A stretch of DNA of 52,797 nucleotides, taken from positions 1 through 52,797 of the IMG/VR virus record IMGVR_UViG_3300020731_000022; one strand, given 5' to 3'. Source of the stretch: a virus. The notes under the pieces are model-generated. The model was not told the origin of the DNA, searched no databases, and worked only from the letters and a program-made list of their open reading frames with translations. The translations under genes were made by a program, and so were the position numbers. Position 1 is the stretch's first letter. The number at the start of each line of letters is the position of its first letter. This document shows positions 9,375-18,052 of this stretch, one piece after another.

Positions 9375-9410
9375 GGTGGAGCCTGATACGTTTAAGTACC
9401 AGACCCCACC
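9375..9410 (-). terminator. Strong hairpin after the major capsid gene
   Basis: Arms 9375-9389 and 9396-9410 pair over 15 positions in minus-strand RNA (12 Watson-Crick, 3 G-U) around a 6-nt loop, starting 14 nt after the capsid stop. It is the most stable simple stem-loop I found in the window. The downstream sequence is only modestly U-rich, so it may be a partial terminator, an RNase-processing site or a 3' stabiliser that raises capsid mRNA relative to downstream genes. Confidence 0.55.
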
Positions 9411-9424
9411 TAGATGTGTTAAGA

Positions 9425-10438
9425 CTAAGCCTTAACGATCTTTCCAAGACCACGTGGGTTAAGAACAATCTCTGAAACGAGCTCGTCCATGACCCATCCC
9501 TTGTGGAACTTCTCAGGGGTGTGGTTTTCTTCTACATCGAGTGAGTACATAACTGGGAATACACCGAGGAACTCTGGTGATGGTGTCATGTAAACTGTAC
9601 CCTGTGGTACTTCGATTGAACGCTGAACCTGGAAGCCACCGAACTGAACAATACGCTCACCGGCAACAACGCGGTCCTTGAATGCCCAACCTGTCTGGTT
9701 GATGTCCCACTTGTAGAGGTCACGGTAGTCGATTGGGTTGAACAATAGACGTGAGGCCTCCAACTGGTGAACTTCAATTAGAGCTACGAGGTCGTAGAGT
9801 GAGTCAGGAGTAATGTATCCTGAAAGCTCGTTAACAACGTGGTTAGGTGAAACTACGTGGTTAGGGTCAACTGCGTAGTTATTGATAGCAGCTTCAAGTA
9901 CAGTGATAAGACGTGCGTCTTCCTGCATCATGATTGCTTGCTTAGACATGTCCTGTGCGTATTCAACGATGTTAACACGCAAGTACCATAGGTCTTCCTT
10001 CTTAATTTGAGGGAAGGTTGCGATACGGAACAAACGAACTGGTACTTTCTTACCTTCGAATGGTGTAACGCGAACTTCACCTTCGTTACCTGAAAGGATG
10101 TAAGCCTGTCCATATTCGTCAAGTACGTCGTACATAACTGGTACACCAGGTGTTAGTGGATCTTCCAGAAGAACGTTACGGGTCATACCTTGGTAACGAA
10201 GCTTAAGCTGGATAGGACCAATCATACCCTGACCAAGACGAACCATGTAGTTGTCCTTGTCTGCAAGGATTCCTGCAAGACGACGTTGCTTCTCATCACG
10301 AGTAGCAGTCTTACGACCAGTTGCAGCAGCGAGACGCTCTTGAGCTTCTACAATGCCAGCGACGTAATCGTCAGACTTCTTTGCAGTACGAGGAGCCAAG
10401 TGATCGGCAATCGCACCATTAGGAGTAATTGAACTCAT
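9425..10438 (-). CDS. Major capsid protein (HK97 fold)
   Basis: A 337-residue protein of normal length for an HK97-fold capsid subunit. The N terminus (about 1-65) is helical and charged, with RLAAATGRKTATRDEKQ, like a delta or scaffold domain. The C-terminal part holds YMTPSPEFLGVFPVMYSLDV (about residue 283) followed by a probable A-domain/backbone segment ending LNPRGLGKIVKA, typical of large-phage capsid proteins. It follows a protease, a candidate scaffold and a decoration-like gene in the classic order. Codons are richer in C-ending triplets than in flanking genes, as expected for a highly expressed protein, and a strong hairpin follows the stop. Confidence 0.85.
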   Translation of the reverse strand: MSSITPNGAIADHLAPRTAKKSDDYVAGIVEAQERLAAATGRKTATRDEKQRRLAGILADKDNYMVRLGQGMIGPIQLKLRYQGMTRNVLLEDPLTPGVPVMYDVLDEYGQAYILSGNEGEVRVTPFEGKKVPVRLFRIATFPQIKKEDLWYLRVNIVEYAQDMSKQAIMMQEDARLITVLEAAINNYAVDPNHVVSPNHVVNELSGYITPDSLYDLVALIEVHQLEASRLLFNPIDYRDLYKWDINQTGWAFKDRVVAGERIVQFGGFQVQRSIEVPQGTVYMTPSPEFLGVFPVMYSLDVEENHTPEKFHKGWVMDELVSEIVLNPRGLGKIVKA

Positions 10439-10458
10439 TATTGTATTTCCTTTCAGGA

Positions 10459-10974
10459 CTAGTTCGTAGCGAACGGTGTCAGGCGGATAGTGATCTGCGT
10501 TGGGCTGATTACATCAATCAACTCAGCTACAGCAACAGCTCCGAGGGTTCCAGCGGAACCTGCAGCTGAAGTAATCTGACCATTAGCGTTGGTGTACAGT
10601 AGTGTACGGGCACCAGTGGTTAGTACGTTGTAAGCTTGGGTTGTGTCGAAAGCCGGAGCAGTGATGGTGAAGAACGCGTTAGAACCACCGAGCCATACAG
10701 CCCATGCGTTAATTCCAACTTGTGTTACATCATCAATGTTTGGGTTACGGTCAAGCGCAGACAAGCCGAATGGCTTAGCACCAGATACAGCCACAGCAGT
10801 TCCAGCATTAGCAACAGTGTCAGCTCCGGTACGGTACATAACCATACCTGAGTAGATGTTTGTTGTGTCAGATGGATCTAGGAATGTGTTGTATGGCGTA
10901 GCCTCGTACTTCTCGTACAATGGAGTGCACGTACGGTGTACCCCAACGTTAGCTATGCTATTTAGTTGCAGCAT
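10459..10974 (-). CDS. Probable capsid decoration/stabilisation protein
   Basis: Small (171 aa), Ala/Thr/Gly-rich, mostly beta, starting MLQLNSIANVGVHRTCTPLYEKY. The SGMVMYRTGADTVANAG and GTLGAVAVAELIDV segments resemble the beta-tulip-like folds of head decoration proteins. It lies 20 bp upstream of the capsid gene and shares its C-ending codon preference, fitting a protein made in capsid-like amounts. The family is not certain; a minor capsid or vertex protein is the main alternative. Confidence 0.6.
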   Translation of the reverse strand: MLQLNSIANVGVHRTCTPLYEKYEATPYNTFLDPSDTTNIYSGMVMYRTGADTVANAGTAVAVSGAKPFGLSALDRNPNIDDVTQVGINAWAVWLGGSNAFFTITAPAFDTTQAYNVLTTGARTLLYTNANGQITSAAGSAGTLGAVAVAELIDVISPTQITIRLTPFATN

Positions 10975-11000
10975 TTTTCTTTCTCCTTAGTTAGGGATTC

Positions 11001-12329
11001 TTATAGTGTCATCAGCCAGTCGTCAGACGAAATGTCCTGACGCTTAACTGTTGAGGCCGTTGTCAACCGACCCATTTCGGGCAAACGATTACTTCCGCTT
11101 GCCACCTTTTGGCTCCGGGGTTGACGTGCCCCAGATTCTTCGAGCATGTCTAGTGAAGCTACAAAACCAGCTAGCTTAGCACTATCCATTTGCTCAAACT
11201 TTGCAAGATGCTTTGCACGGTCGTCAGGATTTACCATGCCCATCTTTTCTAGACGGTCTACAACAATTAGACTGTCATAAATTCTTTCACGGCTCTCTTG
11301 TACAGCAGCGACGATGCCCTGCTGGTAAGGAACGAGTGCAGGGTTAGTGCCATCGTAAGGCCATACTTCTTGCTTGTGAGGCTCATCACCAGGAACGATT
11401 CCAGTTTCAGCACCATCGTTGTAGAATGGTACGTAACCAGCATCTTCGCCGTTAACTTCCTCAGGCTCAAGAACATTTGTTGTGAAGCTAGGTGACATTA
11501 CACGTTCACGGTCCCAAACACCAGCTTGGTCATCAAGGTCACGAACGTCTACAACAACGTTAGTCTCTTGGTTGCCGTTAGTAGCTTTTTTATTTCCCAT
11601 CTCGTCGTCACTCTTCTTATTGGCATTCTTGCATCCATTAGGACCACAAGTTTTTGAACCTTCTGTAGCAGGATTGTCGCATCCTTCACCAGTGCAAACC
11701 TTTGAAGCAACCTTGTTAATGTCTTTAAGAAGTCCTTCAAGAGATTCAAGGTCAACAGCAGCTTGGTGGTAGTTAGAAGTAGTAGCAAGGTCGTTCTCAA
11801 TGTCAAGTACGATTGAAGCTACAGTACCGATTACTTGTTGTACTTCATCATCAGTTGAAGCAAAACGGAGTACAGTGCTTGCTTCGTTAGAAGCAGTTAG
11901 TAGATTTGAAAAATCAAAATCAATTTGATTCTCAATAGCATCACGGATCTCACGTGAAGCCTTGTAGACATTGTAAAGGCTTTCGTCAATTGGATTAACG
12001 CTTGCCTGCATTGGTCGACCTTCAGCGTATACAGCGCTTCCAAGCCCAGTGTTAGGTCCACCCATGATTTCTCCTGGCTTACCATTTGATGGGTCAGCTG
12101 CTTCAAGGTCAGTTGTTTGAATCATCATACCAACTGGTTGATCGGCTACAGTGTTACGCATTTCTTGAACAGGCTTAGGTGCAACTGTTACACCAGGAGC
12201 TTGGTCAGTACCAACAGTATTCTGTTGATCGTAAGGCTGCTGACGGGGGGTTGTTGATTGGCCAGAGAGTCCGTGCATTTGGTATGCATTGTCGGCTGTC
12301 TTGACCAGTTCGTTATCGAAACGGCTCAT
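11001..12329 (-). CDS. Possible scaffold/head protein with Cys pairs, 442 aa
   Basis: Hydrophilic, low-complexity protein starting MSRFDNELVKTADNAYQM. Residues about 115-205 are predicted helical (IREIRD-type segment, then IGTVASIVLDIEND); a Cys cluster follows at about 210-228 (CTGEGCDN and CGPNGC), a possible zinc knuckle. Later comes an acidic stretch and a helical region with EKMGMVNPDDRAKHLAKF. Its place between the protease and the decoration/capsid genes is where scaffolding proteins usually lie, so a scaffold or internal head role is inferred from synteny. Its ATG overlaps the upstream stop as ATGA (12326-12329). Confidence 0.5.
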   Translation of the reverse strand: MSRFDNELVKTADNAYQMHGLSGQSTTPRQQPYDQQNTVGTDQAPGVTVAPKPVQEMRNTVADQPVGMMIQTTDLEAADPSNGKPGEIMGGPNTGLGSAVYAEGRPMQASVNPIDESLYNVYKASREIRDAIENQIDFDFSNLLTASNEASTVLRFASTDDEVQQVIGTVASIVLDIENDLATTSNYHQAAVDLESLEGLLKDINKVASKVCTGEGCDNPATEGSKTCGPNGCKNANKKSDDEMGNKKATNGNQETNVVVDVRDLDDQAGVWDRERVMSPSFTTNVLEPEEVNGEDAGYVPFYNDGAETGIVPGDEPHKQEVWPYDGTNPALVPYQQGIVAAVQESRERIYDSLIVVDRLEKMGMVNPDDRAKHLAKFEQMDSAKLAGFVASLDMLEESGARQPRSQKVASGSNRLPEMGRLTTASTVKRQDISSDDWLMTL

Positions 12330-13075
12330 TGTTGCTCCTCGCTGTTGTTAGCGTTGTTTAAACTGTTTTGGTAATTCTCTTGAGATTCAATTCCTGCACC
12401 TTGTTGCAACATATTCTTCATACGAGTAGTTGCATCGTTATGGGCATTCATTGAATCATCTTGAAGAGCTCCAAGATCCATTGGCTGTTGTTCAGCTGCA
12501 GACTTCTTGTGCTTCTTCAATTTCTTTTTATTTTTTTCGATCTTTACGCTCGCAGGACTTAAGAAATTCCTTTGAACATTTTTTAACATCTCAGGATCTA
12601 TACCCAGAAACTTAGGTCTTTTAAATCCTAAAGCTCCAGCAATTTCGTGACCACATTTGGGATTTTCACAAGAACCCGATAATTCTCCCTTTTTAAGAGA
12701 ATCATTGTTAAATGACAAATCACCACATTGCGGACATTTTACCTTGCCACTGGAAGGGCCACTTAAGTCAAATCCTCCGAAGTTGTTCGATAGAACATCT
12801 ACAAAAGACAAACTACGAAAAGCAGCCTTGGCATTTGGGTTCTGCTCAGTTAAACTTTGCTGCTGTTGCTGATAAACCTGTTGAATACCCATGGCATTCT
12901 GCCATTCCTGGATTGCAGCCTGTACATTCGGGTGAATGAAATTACAATCCGGGCAAATACCATCTCTAAAACCATTGCTTTGGCACATTGGACAATCACC
13001 AAGAATGGAAATAGGAATTCTTATAGCTTCCATAGCGTATTTCATAACGCTGTCAGATACTTTAAGAACTGGCAT
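12326..13075 (-). CDS. Double zinc-ribbon protein in the head operon
   Basis: The start is placed at ATG 13075, not an earlier ATG at 13102, because it forms TAATG with the protease stop; the protein is then 249 aa, starting MPVLKVSDSVMKYAM. Two zinc-ribbon-like motifs are visible: C28/C31 with C41/C44 (CPMC, CPDC) and C114/C117 with C136/C141 (CPQC, CENPKC). Between them is a Gln-rich helix. The C terminus has a Lys-rich stretch (KIEKNKKKLKKHKKS) and a Gln/Asn-rich tail. It may bind nucleic acid or act as an internal head protein; the function is unknown. ATGA coupling links it to the next gene. Confidence 0.6.
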   Translation of the reverse strand: MPVLKVSDSVMKYAMEAIRIPISILGDCPMCQSNGFRDGICPDCNFIHPNVQAAIQEWQNAMGIQQVYQQQQQSLTEQNPNAKAAFRSLSFVDVLSNNFGGFDLSGPSSGKVKCPQCGDLSFNNDSLKKGELSGSCENPKCGHEIAGALGFKRPKFLGIDPEMLKNVQRNFLSPASVKIEKNKKKLKKHKKSAAEQQPMDLGALQDDSMNAHNDATTRMKNMLQQGAGIESQENYQNSLNNANNSEEQQ

Positions 13076-13737
13076 TAGTAACGCTTTTTCTGCAGCAACC
13101 AAGCTGACTCATCTGCTGGCTCAAATACAAAGCTCAGTTCAAAGAAATTTGGGTTAATGCAGCTTTCATATACAAGACTTTCAACACGCTTACCGGCCTT
13201 GTAAACCGTCACGTTCCTACCCTTGAGGCGAGGAATGTGAGTACAAAATTCTGATGGCTTGCTAGCATATTTACCGCATGCTGAGCATTGTGTACCATCG
13301 ACATCAGCTCCCATGCTTACTGCATTTAGCTGACCATTTTCGATAGCTGAAGCAAGCTTAGGGAATGTGTTGGCGTCTACTTCCATGAGGCAGTAAACAC
13401 TAGCATCGATAATACCAGATGCTAGCTTAGTCTCACGATAAATAGCATCAAGAATAACTCCGCGAGCACGGTCTGGATCTGAGTTGTTGTGCTCAACGTA
13501 AATTGGACGACCAATAAAAGTCTTGTAACTTTTCTTAATCTGGTCTACAGGCCATCCATCGTAATTTGCATTTACTCTTGAAGAAATAGCTCTTGAAGCT
13601 GTGTAAAGGAAACCCTTTTCAGGAGTAAATGGCTTAAAGTCTTCGAACGTGACAGGGTGAAGGTCGATAGCTTGATCTTTGTCAGAGGCCATACTTCTGC
13701 CCATGAGACTAATTGTGGGTGCACCAAATTTAATCAT
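13075..13737 (-). CDS. Prohead maturation protease
   Basis: 220 aa. Sequence features match herpes-type capsid maturation proteases: FIGRPIYVEHNNSD with the catalytic His at 83, the nucleophile Ser141 in NAVSMGADVD, and a conserved ELSFVFEPADE block near the C terminus. After the Ser there is a zinc-like insertion C151/C154 (CSAC) with C165 and H167 (FCTHI), a feature I associate with the protease variant of large actinophages and jumbo phages. It cleaves scaffold and capsid N-terminal segments during prohead maturation. It lies between the portal/membrane genes and the scaffold-like gene and is TAATG-coupled to the zinc-ribbon gene. Confidence 0.85.
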   Translation of the reverse strand: MIKFGAPTISLMGRSMASDKDQAIDLHPVTFEDFKPFTPEKGFLYTASRAISSRVNANYDGWPVDQIKKSYKTFIGRPIYVEHNNSDPDRARGVILDAIYRETKLASGIIDASVYCLMEVDANTFPKLASAIENGQLNAVSMGADVDGTQCSACGKYASKPSEFCTHIPRLKGRNVTVYKAGKRVESLVYESCINPNFFELSFVFEPADESAWLLQKKRY

Positions 13738-13796
13738 GTTCGCATTCTTGTCTGTATTAACACGTTCGTTACATCGTCGTAATGTTTAAGGTTGTG

Positions 13797-14177
13797 TTAA
13801 TTTTTTTGTTTTAGTAATTCTGTTAATTCTTGGAGCATAACTTGGTGGTCTTCACTTACTTTTAAGTGGTACGCAGCCAATTCTGCAGCAATACGATCTG
13901 CTCTTTTAGCAGCAATTAAAAGGATGGCTCCTTGCAATCCTGCCAATGTTGAAAGCATAAGATTAAGAAGAATAAACGGATAAACATCAAAAGGATGTTT
14001 AGACATACCGTTATAGATCATCCATGCTGCCATAATAACTACGAATGAAAAAACAAAAGGCCATGATCCCATTCCGTGGCGCATAACATCGGCAGCTTTT
14101 TCACCTAAAGTTCTGTCATTACCAGATCTTACCTCTGGGTGGAAATCCCAATGACTTACCTTTTTAATTGTCCGCAT
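13797..14177 (-). CDS. DUF1003 membrane protein
   Basis: 126 aa with two predicted transmembrane helices (about 39-56 and 67-90) and the diagnostic DUF1003 segment around DVYPFILLNLMLSTLAG, followed by QGAILLIAAKRADRIAA. The C-terminal 30 residues form a short helix ending KQKN. DUF1003 proteins are small bacterial inner-membrane proteins of unknown function; finding one between portal and prohead protease is unusual. It overlaps the upstream coiled-coil membrane protein by 14 bp, so the two are probably co-translated and may work as a pair in the host membrane (holin-like, anti-holin or exclusion roles are possible). Confidence 0.75.
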   Translation of the reverse strand: MRTIKKVSHWDFHPEVRSGNDRTLGEKAADVMRHGMGSWPFVFSFVVIMAAWMIYNGMSKHPFDVYPFILLNLMLSTLAGLQGAILLIAAKRADRIAAELAAYHLKVSEDHQVMLQELTELLKQKN

Positions 14178-14502
14178 CTAGCAAACCTTCGTGATAACCT
14201 AGATGACGGTTCAAGTCACGGCCAATACCATCGACTTTTTTCTCTACACGGTCCCATTGATCTTTAGAACTAGATCCACCATTATTACGGTGTTGAGAAA
14301 GCAACTGTTCTAGTTTGTCATCCATATCTGCTTTAGTAGCAGCAAGTTCTTCTTCAATTCGAGTAAGCTCTTTAGAACTGTGACGAGTAAAATATTTTTG
14401 AACAACTTTAGCTAGTGCTGCAAGAGCACCTACGGTAAAGAAAGCATTAGCAATGTAGCCAAACCATACATTGGAAGAATTAAACAATGAGGATGCTAAC
14501 AT
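14164..14502 (-). CDS. Small membrane protein with coiled-coil tail, 112 aa
   Basis: A single transmembrane helix at about residues 13-35 (IANAFFTVGALAALAKVV) is followed by a basic stretch (QKYFTRHSSKEL) and a long helix (about 47-100) with heptad-like Leu/Ile spacing. The topology resembles class III holins or spanin-like proteins, but no lipobox or sequence match is seen. It starts 2 nt after the stop of the upstream 62-aa gene and overlaps the DUF1003 gene at its 3' end. Function unknown. Confidence 0.65.
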   Translation of the reverse strand: MLASSLFNSSNVWFGYIANAFFTVGALAALAKVVQKYFTRHSSKELTRIEEELAATKADMDDKLEQLLSQHRNNGGSSSKDQWDRVEKKVDGIGRDLNRHLGYHEGLLDADN

Positions 14503-14504
14503 GA

Positions 14505-14693
14505 TTAGTCCTCAATTTTTTCATAGATACTGTTTGCAAGGTTCAACTTGTGAGCATTGCGGCAGATCCGCCCTTCTCCTTCTTTGATGATTTCTAACTT
14601 AATTAAAGGACTTACAACACTAAGGAAACTAACCTTATTGTAAGCTGTCTTTGGAAGAATTCTCGGAGCTTGATCGTTAAACAGTGTGCTCAT
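14505..14693 (-). CDS. Small hypothetical protein, 62 aa
   Basis: A GTG at 14720 would give a longer frame, but the ATG at 14693 has an AAGGA 9 nt upstream, and the longer version would start inside the terminator hairpin, so 14693 is chosen. The protein (MSTLFNDQAPRILPKTAYNK) has an FLSVVSPLIKLEIIKEGEG segment that could be a small winged-helix-like fold. It opens the membrane-gene pair downstream of the portal. No family is recognised. Confidence 0.6.
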   Translation of the reverse strand: MSTLFNDQAPRILPKTAYNKVSFLSVVSPLIKLEIIKEGEGRICRNAHKLNLANSIYEKIED

Positions 14694-14707
14694 TGGGGTG
14701 TCCTTGT

Positions 14708-14740
14708 ATAAAAAATGCACGTTCTAATTAATAGTGCATT
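14708..14740 (-). terminator. Intrinsic terminator after the portal gene
   Basis: In minus-strand RNA AAUGCAC (14734-14740) pairs with GUGCAUU (14714-14720) around a 13-nt loop, followed at once by a run of six U residues. The 7-bp stem plus U-tract 11 nt after the portal stop fits a rho-independent terminator, probably partial, because head genes continue downstream in the same direction without an obvious new promoter. Confidence 0.6.
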
Positions 14741-14750
14741 ATTAAGCTAT

Positions 14751-17096
14751 TTATAAATCTTCTTCTTTAGTAGGATCTACTTGTTTTCTTGCAGGTTGAT
14801 CCATTCCGCCTTCACCACTACTGTGTTCATCAAGGTTTGTAGGTTCTTGAATCATTGGTTCATCGATGATAGAAGCTAGATGTTTTTTAAATTCATCTTC
14901 ATTGAATTTTTCATAACTATCATCTGCAACAATTTTCATACCACGAGCAAGTTTCATACGTTTACGTTTCTTAGATTCAAACGGTACAGCAAACTTCATA
15001 CGATCACCATATGTAATTGTTTCAAATGGTTCATCAAATTCGTCATCATCCCAACCAGCTACGCTAGCAGTCTTCTTTTTAGGTCCATTCTTAGGACCCT
15101 TCTTTGAAGGCTTAGGAGCATTCTTACGTTGTTCATATGATTCTGCAGGACGCTGTCTTTCACCACCACGTTGCGTCTGTTGCATTTGTTCTGCCATTTG
15201 GTTAACACTTGGGTATATCTGCGCACCAGCAGCAGCATCACTGTTGCCAATGGCTTCTCCTGTTAAGTTAGGAGCTGCAGGTGGTACGATCAAGCTTTGC
15301 ATAGCACCTGGGGCAAGTTGTGCTCCGAGTGCTGGGTTTTCCAACATGGCGAGGTAGGCCTGGTATTCCTGTACATATTCTGGTGGAATAGGAAGTTGTA
15401 GAACCATAAGACGGTTAAACAATTCCTTCTTGTACTGTTGCTCAGCAACAACAGTCTTAATCTTTTCATCCTTACGAGCATCGATTTCATCATCAAAGTC
15501 AATCGGGATATTAACAGCAAGTGTGCTGAGTGAAATTGGAAAACCGGCAGCCATAAGTTGCTGCAAGAATCCACGTTCAATTGTTTCGTCTCTCAAGTTC
15601 ATTGAACGGAAACGTACTTCAGGGATAGCTAGCTTTGGACGTTCTTCAACGTATTCAGCACCTGTTTCCTCATCAACCATGAGAACAGTTTCCATAATAG
15701 GAACCATTTGACCACCGACGTTGCGCATTTCATAGTGACCCTGTCTTTCTGCCACTGGTTCCATACGGCTACGAATAAATTGTTCAATCTTGTGCTGATA
15801 TGTGCTAAGCATCTGAGTAATAAGTTCACGGTTAAGTGCACCAGCAGCATAAGTACCACCGTTACCACCTTGTAGAAGGTCAGCACCGATACCGAATACT
15901 TGCATAACCTTTGACTCAACACGCATGAAGTCTTGGTCAAGACGTGGCATTGATTCACGACCGAATGCATTTTGAATTGTAAGACCATGGTGATAAGTCA
16001 TCAAACGGAAGTCAGAGTTGATTGCCATAGCCAAGTCATCTCGCAATGATTGGAGTTCTTGTGCATCTGGAATCCATGGACCATCTTGGTCTACGTCTGG
16101 AAGACCCAGGGTAGCAAGAATAAGAGGAGAATAAAGTCGGTCAGCAATAGCATCCTGAGCGGCGTTGAGACTTTCTTCCAACATAAGCATACGGAAAGCA
16201 CGCAGAAGAATAGGAGTACCGTGTTCGCTCCATGGGTTTGTCTTAAACTTGATTTGCTTCATGATTACATCTGAAACAGGAATTTCTTTATCTTGGCGTG
16301 CCCATGCTACAACGTCTGGATAGAGTTGCATAAGCATTGCATACTCTTGAGGAGGGTCACGACGTTCAATAAGGCGCTTGATTTCTTCAGGTACCTTAAT
16401 GTGATATTGATAAGTTCTTAGAGCACGATTCTTTGCAACAATAACGTCATTAGGGTTGATGATTTCATCTTCTTCCCATGCACCAATACCATCGTGCCAT
16501 GAACCCATAGCAAAACATTCTCCAACGGTCCAGTGTTCACGACCAAGGTCAAAGAGGAACTCATTGTAGTTTAGACCATCAAAGAAAAGGTCATTATAGA
16601 AATCGCTAATACGTTTGTCTGGATGAATAAGCTCAACATCCAACAATGGGTAGCGAGTATAGATATCAATAAGAGAAGGAACTAGATAGTGAGTTGTGTA
16701 GAGTAAACGAGCCCAGTCACGGATCTTACGTGTCTGCTCATCTGGGTCTTCCATGTTGAACCACCAGGTACGTTCACGCCAGTATTCAAATGGATCGTGC
16801 AACTTAGGCCATGCCCATTGAGCATCTGAACCTGTTGCAGCAGCAGTTCTGCGATTAGCAGTATTTGCTATTCCTTCAAGATTAAAACCTTGTTTAAGAT
16901 TATTTAATCTTTCTCGTCCTTCTGTAGGACCTAGAAGTGGACTGTTGCCCATAGCACCCATAGCGCCTGGAGTACGTGCCATGTTAAGCAAGTCTTTATT
17001 AGCAAGACGACGTGTTACTGGGTTCTTTGGGCCTGTGATGCCTGCACTTTTTAAGCGATTAAGCTCAGCAGAGGCACTCCAGTCTTCTCTTGACAT
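14751..17096 (-). CDS. Portal protein
   Basis: 781 aa, long for a portal. The core (about 90-530) has the features of a large-phage portal: an aromatic segment (DPFEYWRERTWWFNMEDPDE), DLGREHWTVGECFAMGSW, INPNDVIVAKNRAL, and FMRVESKVMQVFGIGADLLQ followed by the Gly-rich GGNGGTYAAGALNRE loop. The C-terminal 180 residues are a Gln/Lys-rich linker (KPSKKGPKNGPKKKTASV) and an acidic end with DEFKKHLASIIDEP. The portal forms the dodecameric DNA gate of the head. Its ATG follows an AGGAAAC; a terminator-like hairpin follows the stop, and the protease and capsid lie downstream in normal order. Confidence 0.85.
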   Translation of the reverse strand: MSREDWSASAELNRLKSAGITGPKNPVTRRLANKDLLNMARTPGAMGAMGNSPLLGPTEGRERLNNLKQGFNLEGIANTANRRTAAATGSDAQWAWPKLHDPFEYWRERTWWFNMEDPDEQTRKIRDWARLLYTTHYLVPSLIDIYTRYPLLDVELIHPDKRISDFYNDLFFDGLNYNEFLFDLGREHWTVGECFAMGSWHDGIGAWEEDEIINPNDVIVAKNRALRTYQYHIKVPEEIKRLIERRDPPQEYAMLMQLYPDVVAWARQDKEIPVSDVIMKQIKFKTNPWSEHGTPILLRAFRMLMLEESLNAAQDAIADRLYSPLILATLGLPDVDQDGPWIPDAQELQSLRDDLAMAINSDFRLMTYHHGLTIQNAFGRESMPRLDQDFMRVESKVMQVFGIGADLLQGGNGGTYAAGALNRELITQMLSTYQHKIEQFIRSRMEPVAERQGHYEMRNVGGQMVPIMETVLMVDEETGAEYVEERPKLAIPEVRFRSMNLRDETIERGFLQQLMAAGFPISLSTLAVNIPIDFDDEIDARKDEKIKTVVAEQQYKKELFNRLMVLQLPIPPEYVQEYQAYLAMLENPALGAQLAPGAMQSLIVPPAAPNLTGEAIGNSDAAAGAQIYPSVNQMAEQMQQTQRGGERQRPAESYEQRKNAPKPSKKGPKNGPKKKTASVAGWDDDEFDEPFETITYGDRMKFAVPFESKKRKRMKLARGMKIVADDSYEKFNEDEFKKHLASIIDEPMIQEPTNLDEHSSGEGGMDQPARKQVDPTKEEDL

Positions 17097-17108
17097 TAAA
17101 TTGGTTTC

Positions 17109-17297
17109 CTAGTATGTTGCGCAACTACAGGCGTCTATTCCTGGAATTGATTGGTGACCGCAAGGATACATTCTGACATCACCACTGATTCTTACAATCC
17201 CACCAGATGCATTTTGCATGATTGGATTGCCGTTGAAATCGAAGTTTGCCCCTACGTGTCTTGTACGAGCCAATCTTATATTCTGTTCACGTTCCAT
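17109..17297 (-). CDS. Small Cys/His protein, 62 aa
   Basis: An AAGGAG lies 5 nt before the ATG, which fixes the start. The C terminus has CGHQSIPGIDACSC, a Cys/His cluster that could hold a metal. It lies 12 bp upstream of the portal in the transcribed direction. No family is recognised; it may be a portal-associated or packaging accessory protein, by position only. Confidence 0.55.
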   Translation of the reverse strand: MEREQNIRLARTRHVGANFDFNGNPIMQNASGGIVRISGDVRMYPCGHQSIPGIDACSCATY

Positions 17298-17306
17298 GTC
17301 AACTCC

Positions 17307-18044
17307 TTAACCGATAAAGTCTGCGTTGTTGCTAGTTGCTGCGTATGGCGGTGTTCCATTAACAGTTGAAGTAATTTGTCCACCAGAGATAGTATAACTA
17401 ACAGGATCTTGAATACTCATTTGACCAATGTTTCCATTAGCATCTGATGCGTTGCTACCAATTCCCATGGCGCTAAGATCAGTAAATAGACCTGGAATAG
17501 CCCAGTCAATAATTCCCTTACCACCACTTGCTGTAACACGATAAGCTACTTTTGGAGTTTCTACTGTAGCAGCTGTATTATTCATAGTAAATGTCTGATT
17601 ACCACTTGTAGAAGTCACGGTGCCAGATAGAATAGTAACCCATGCTGGTGAGTTGTAGTCAGTATTTCCATAAGATCTATTGTTACTACCTTGCAATTGA
17701 ATGTAGCAAGTTCCGCTAAATCCGGCTTCTAGCCAACAGTCAACAAAAATTGTTTCAAGGTCAGTTGGAGTAATTGCAGGGTCTGGTGCACATACGAATC
17801 CAACATCGGTTGCTCCGTTACCATTGACATTAAGATTAAGTCCTGGAACGTTTGATCCAACCATTCCACCGTTCCATCTAGATCCACCACTGATGGTGCT
17901 ATTTGTCCCTACAACAGGGCTATATGGCGGATTTGGCGGGTTAACTGTACCTGGGGTACCGTCATTACCATAAATGGTAGTAAATTGACCAAGCACATAT
18001 GGCTTCTTAATCTGCTTGGGTCCTTTGCCTTCTGCTGCCTGCAT
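17307..18044 (-). CDS. Probable virion protein, beta-rich, 245 aa
   Basis: Begins MQAAEGKGPKQIKKPYVLGQ, then a Pro/Gly/Asn-rich stretch (NPPNPPYSPVVGTNSTISGG) and a domain at about 85-200 with alternating beta-type residues (FVDCWLEAGFSGTCYIQLQG, then VAYRVTASGGKGIIDWA). The middle resembles jelly-roll or carbohydrate-binding-like sandwich folds used in phage surface proteins. It is directly upstream of the portal block, so a head-surface decoration role is plausible. The assignment rests on composition and position. Confidence 0.6.
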   Translation of the reverse strand: MQAAEGKGPKQIKKPYVLGQFTTIYGNDGTPGTVNPPNPPYSPVVGTNSTISGGSRWNGGMVGSNVPGLNLNVNGNGATDVGFVCAPDPAITPTDLETIFVDCWLEAGFSGTCYIQLQGSNNRSYGNTDYNSPAWVTILSGTVTSTSGNQTFTMNNTAATVETPKVAYRVTASGGKGIIDWAIPGLFTDLSAMGIGSNASDANGNIGQMSIQDPVSYTISGGQITSTVNGTPPYAATSNNADFIG

Positions 18045-18052
18045 AATATCTC

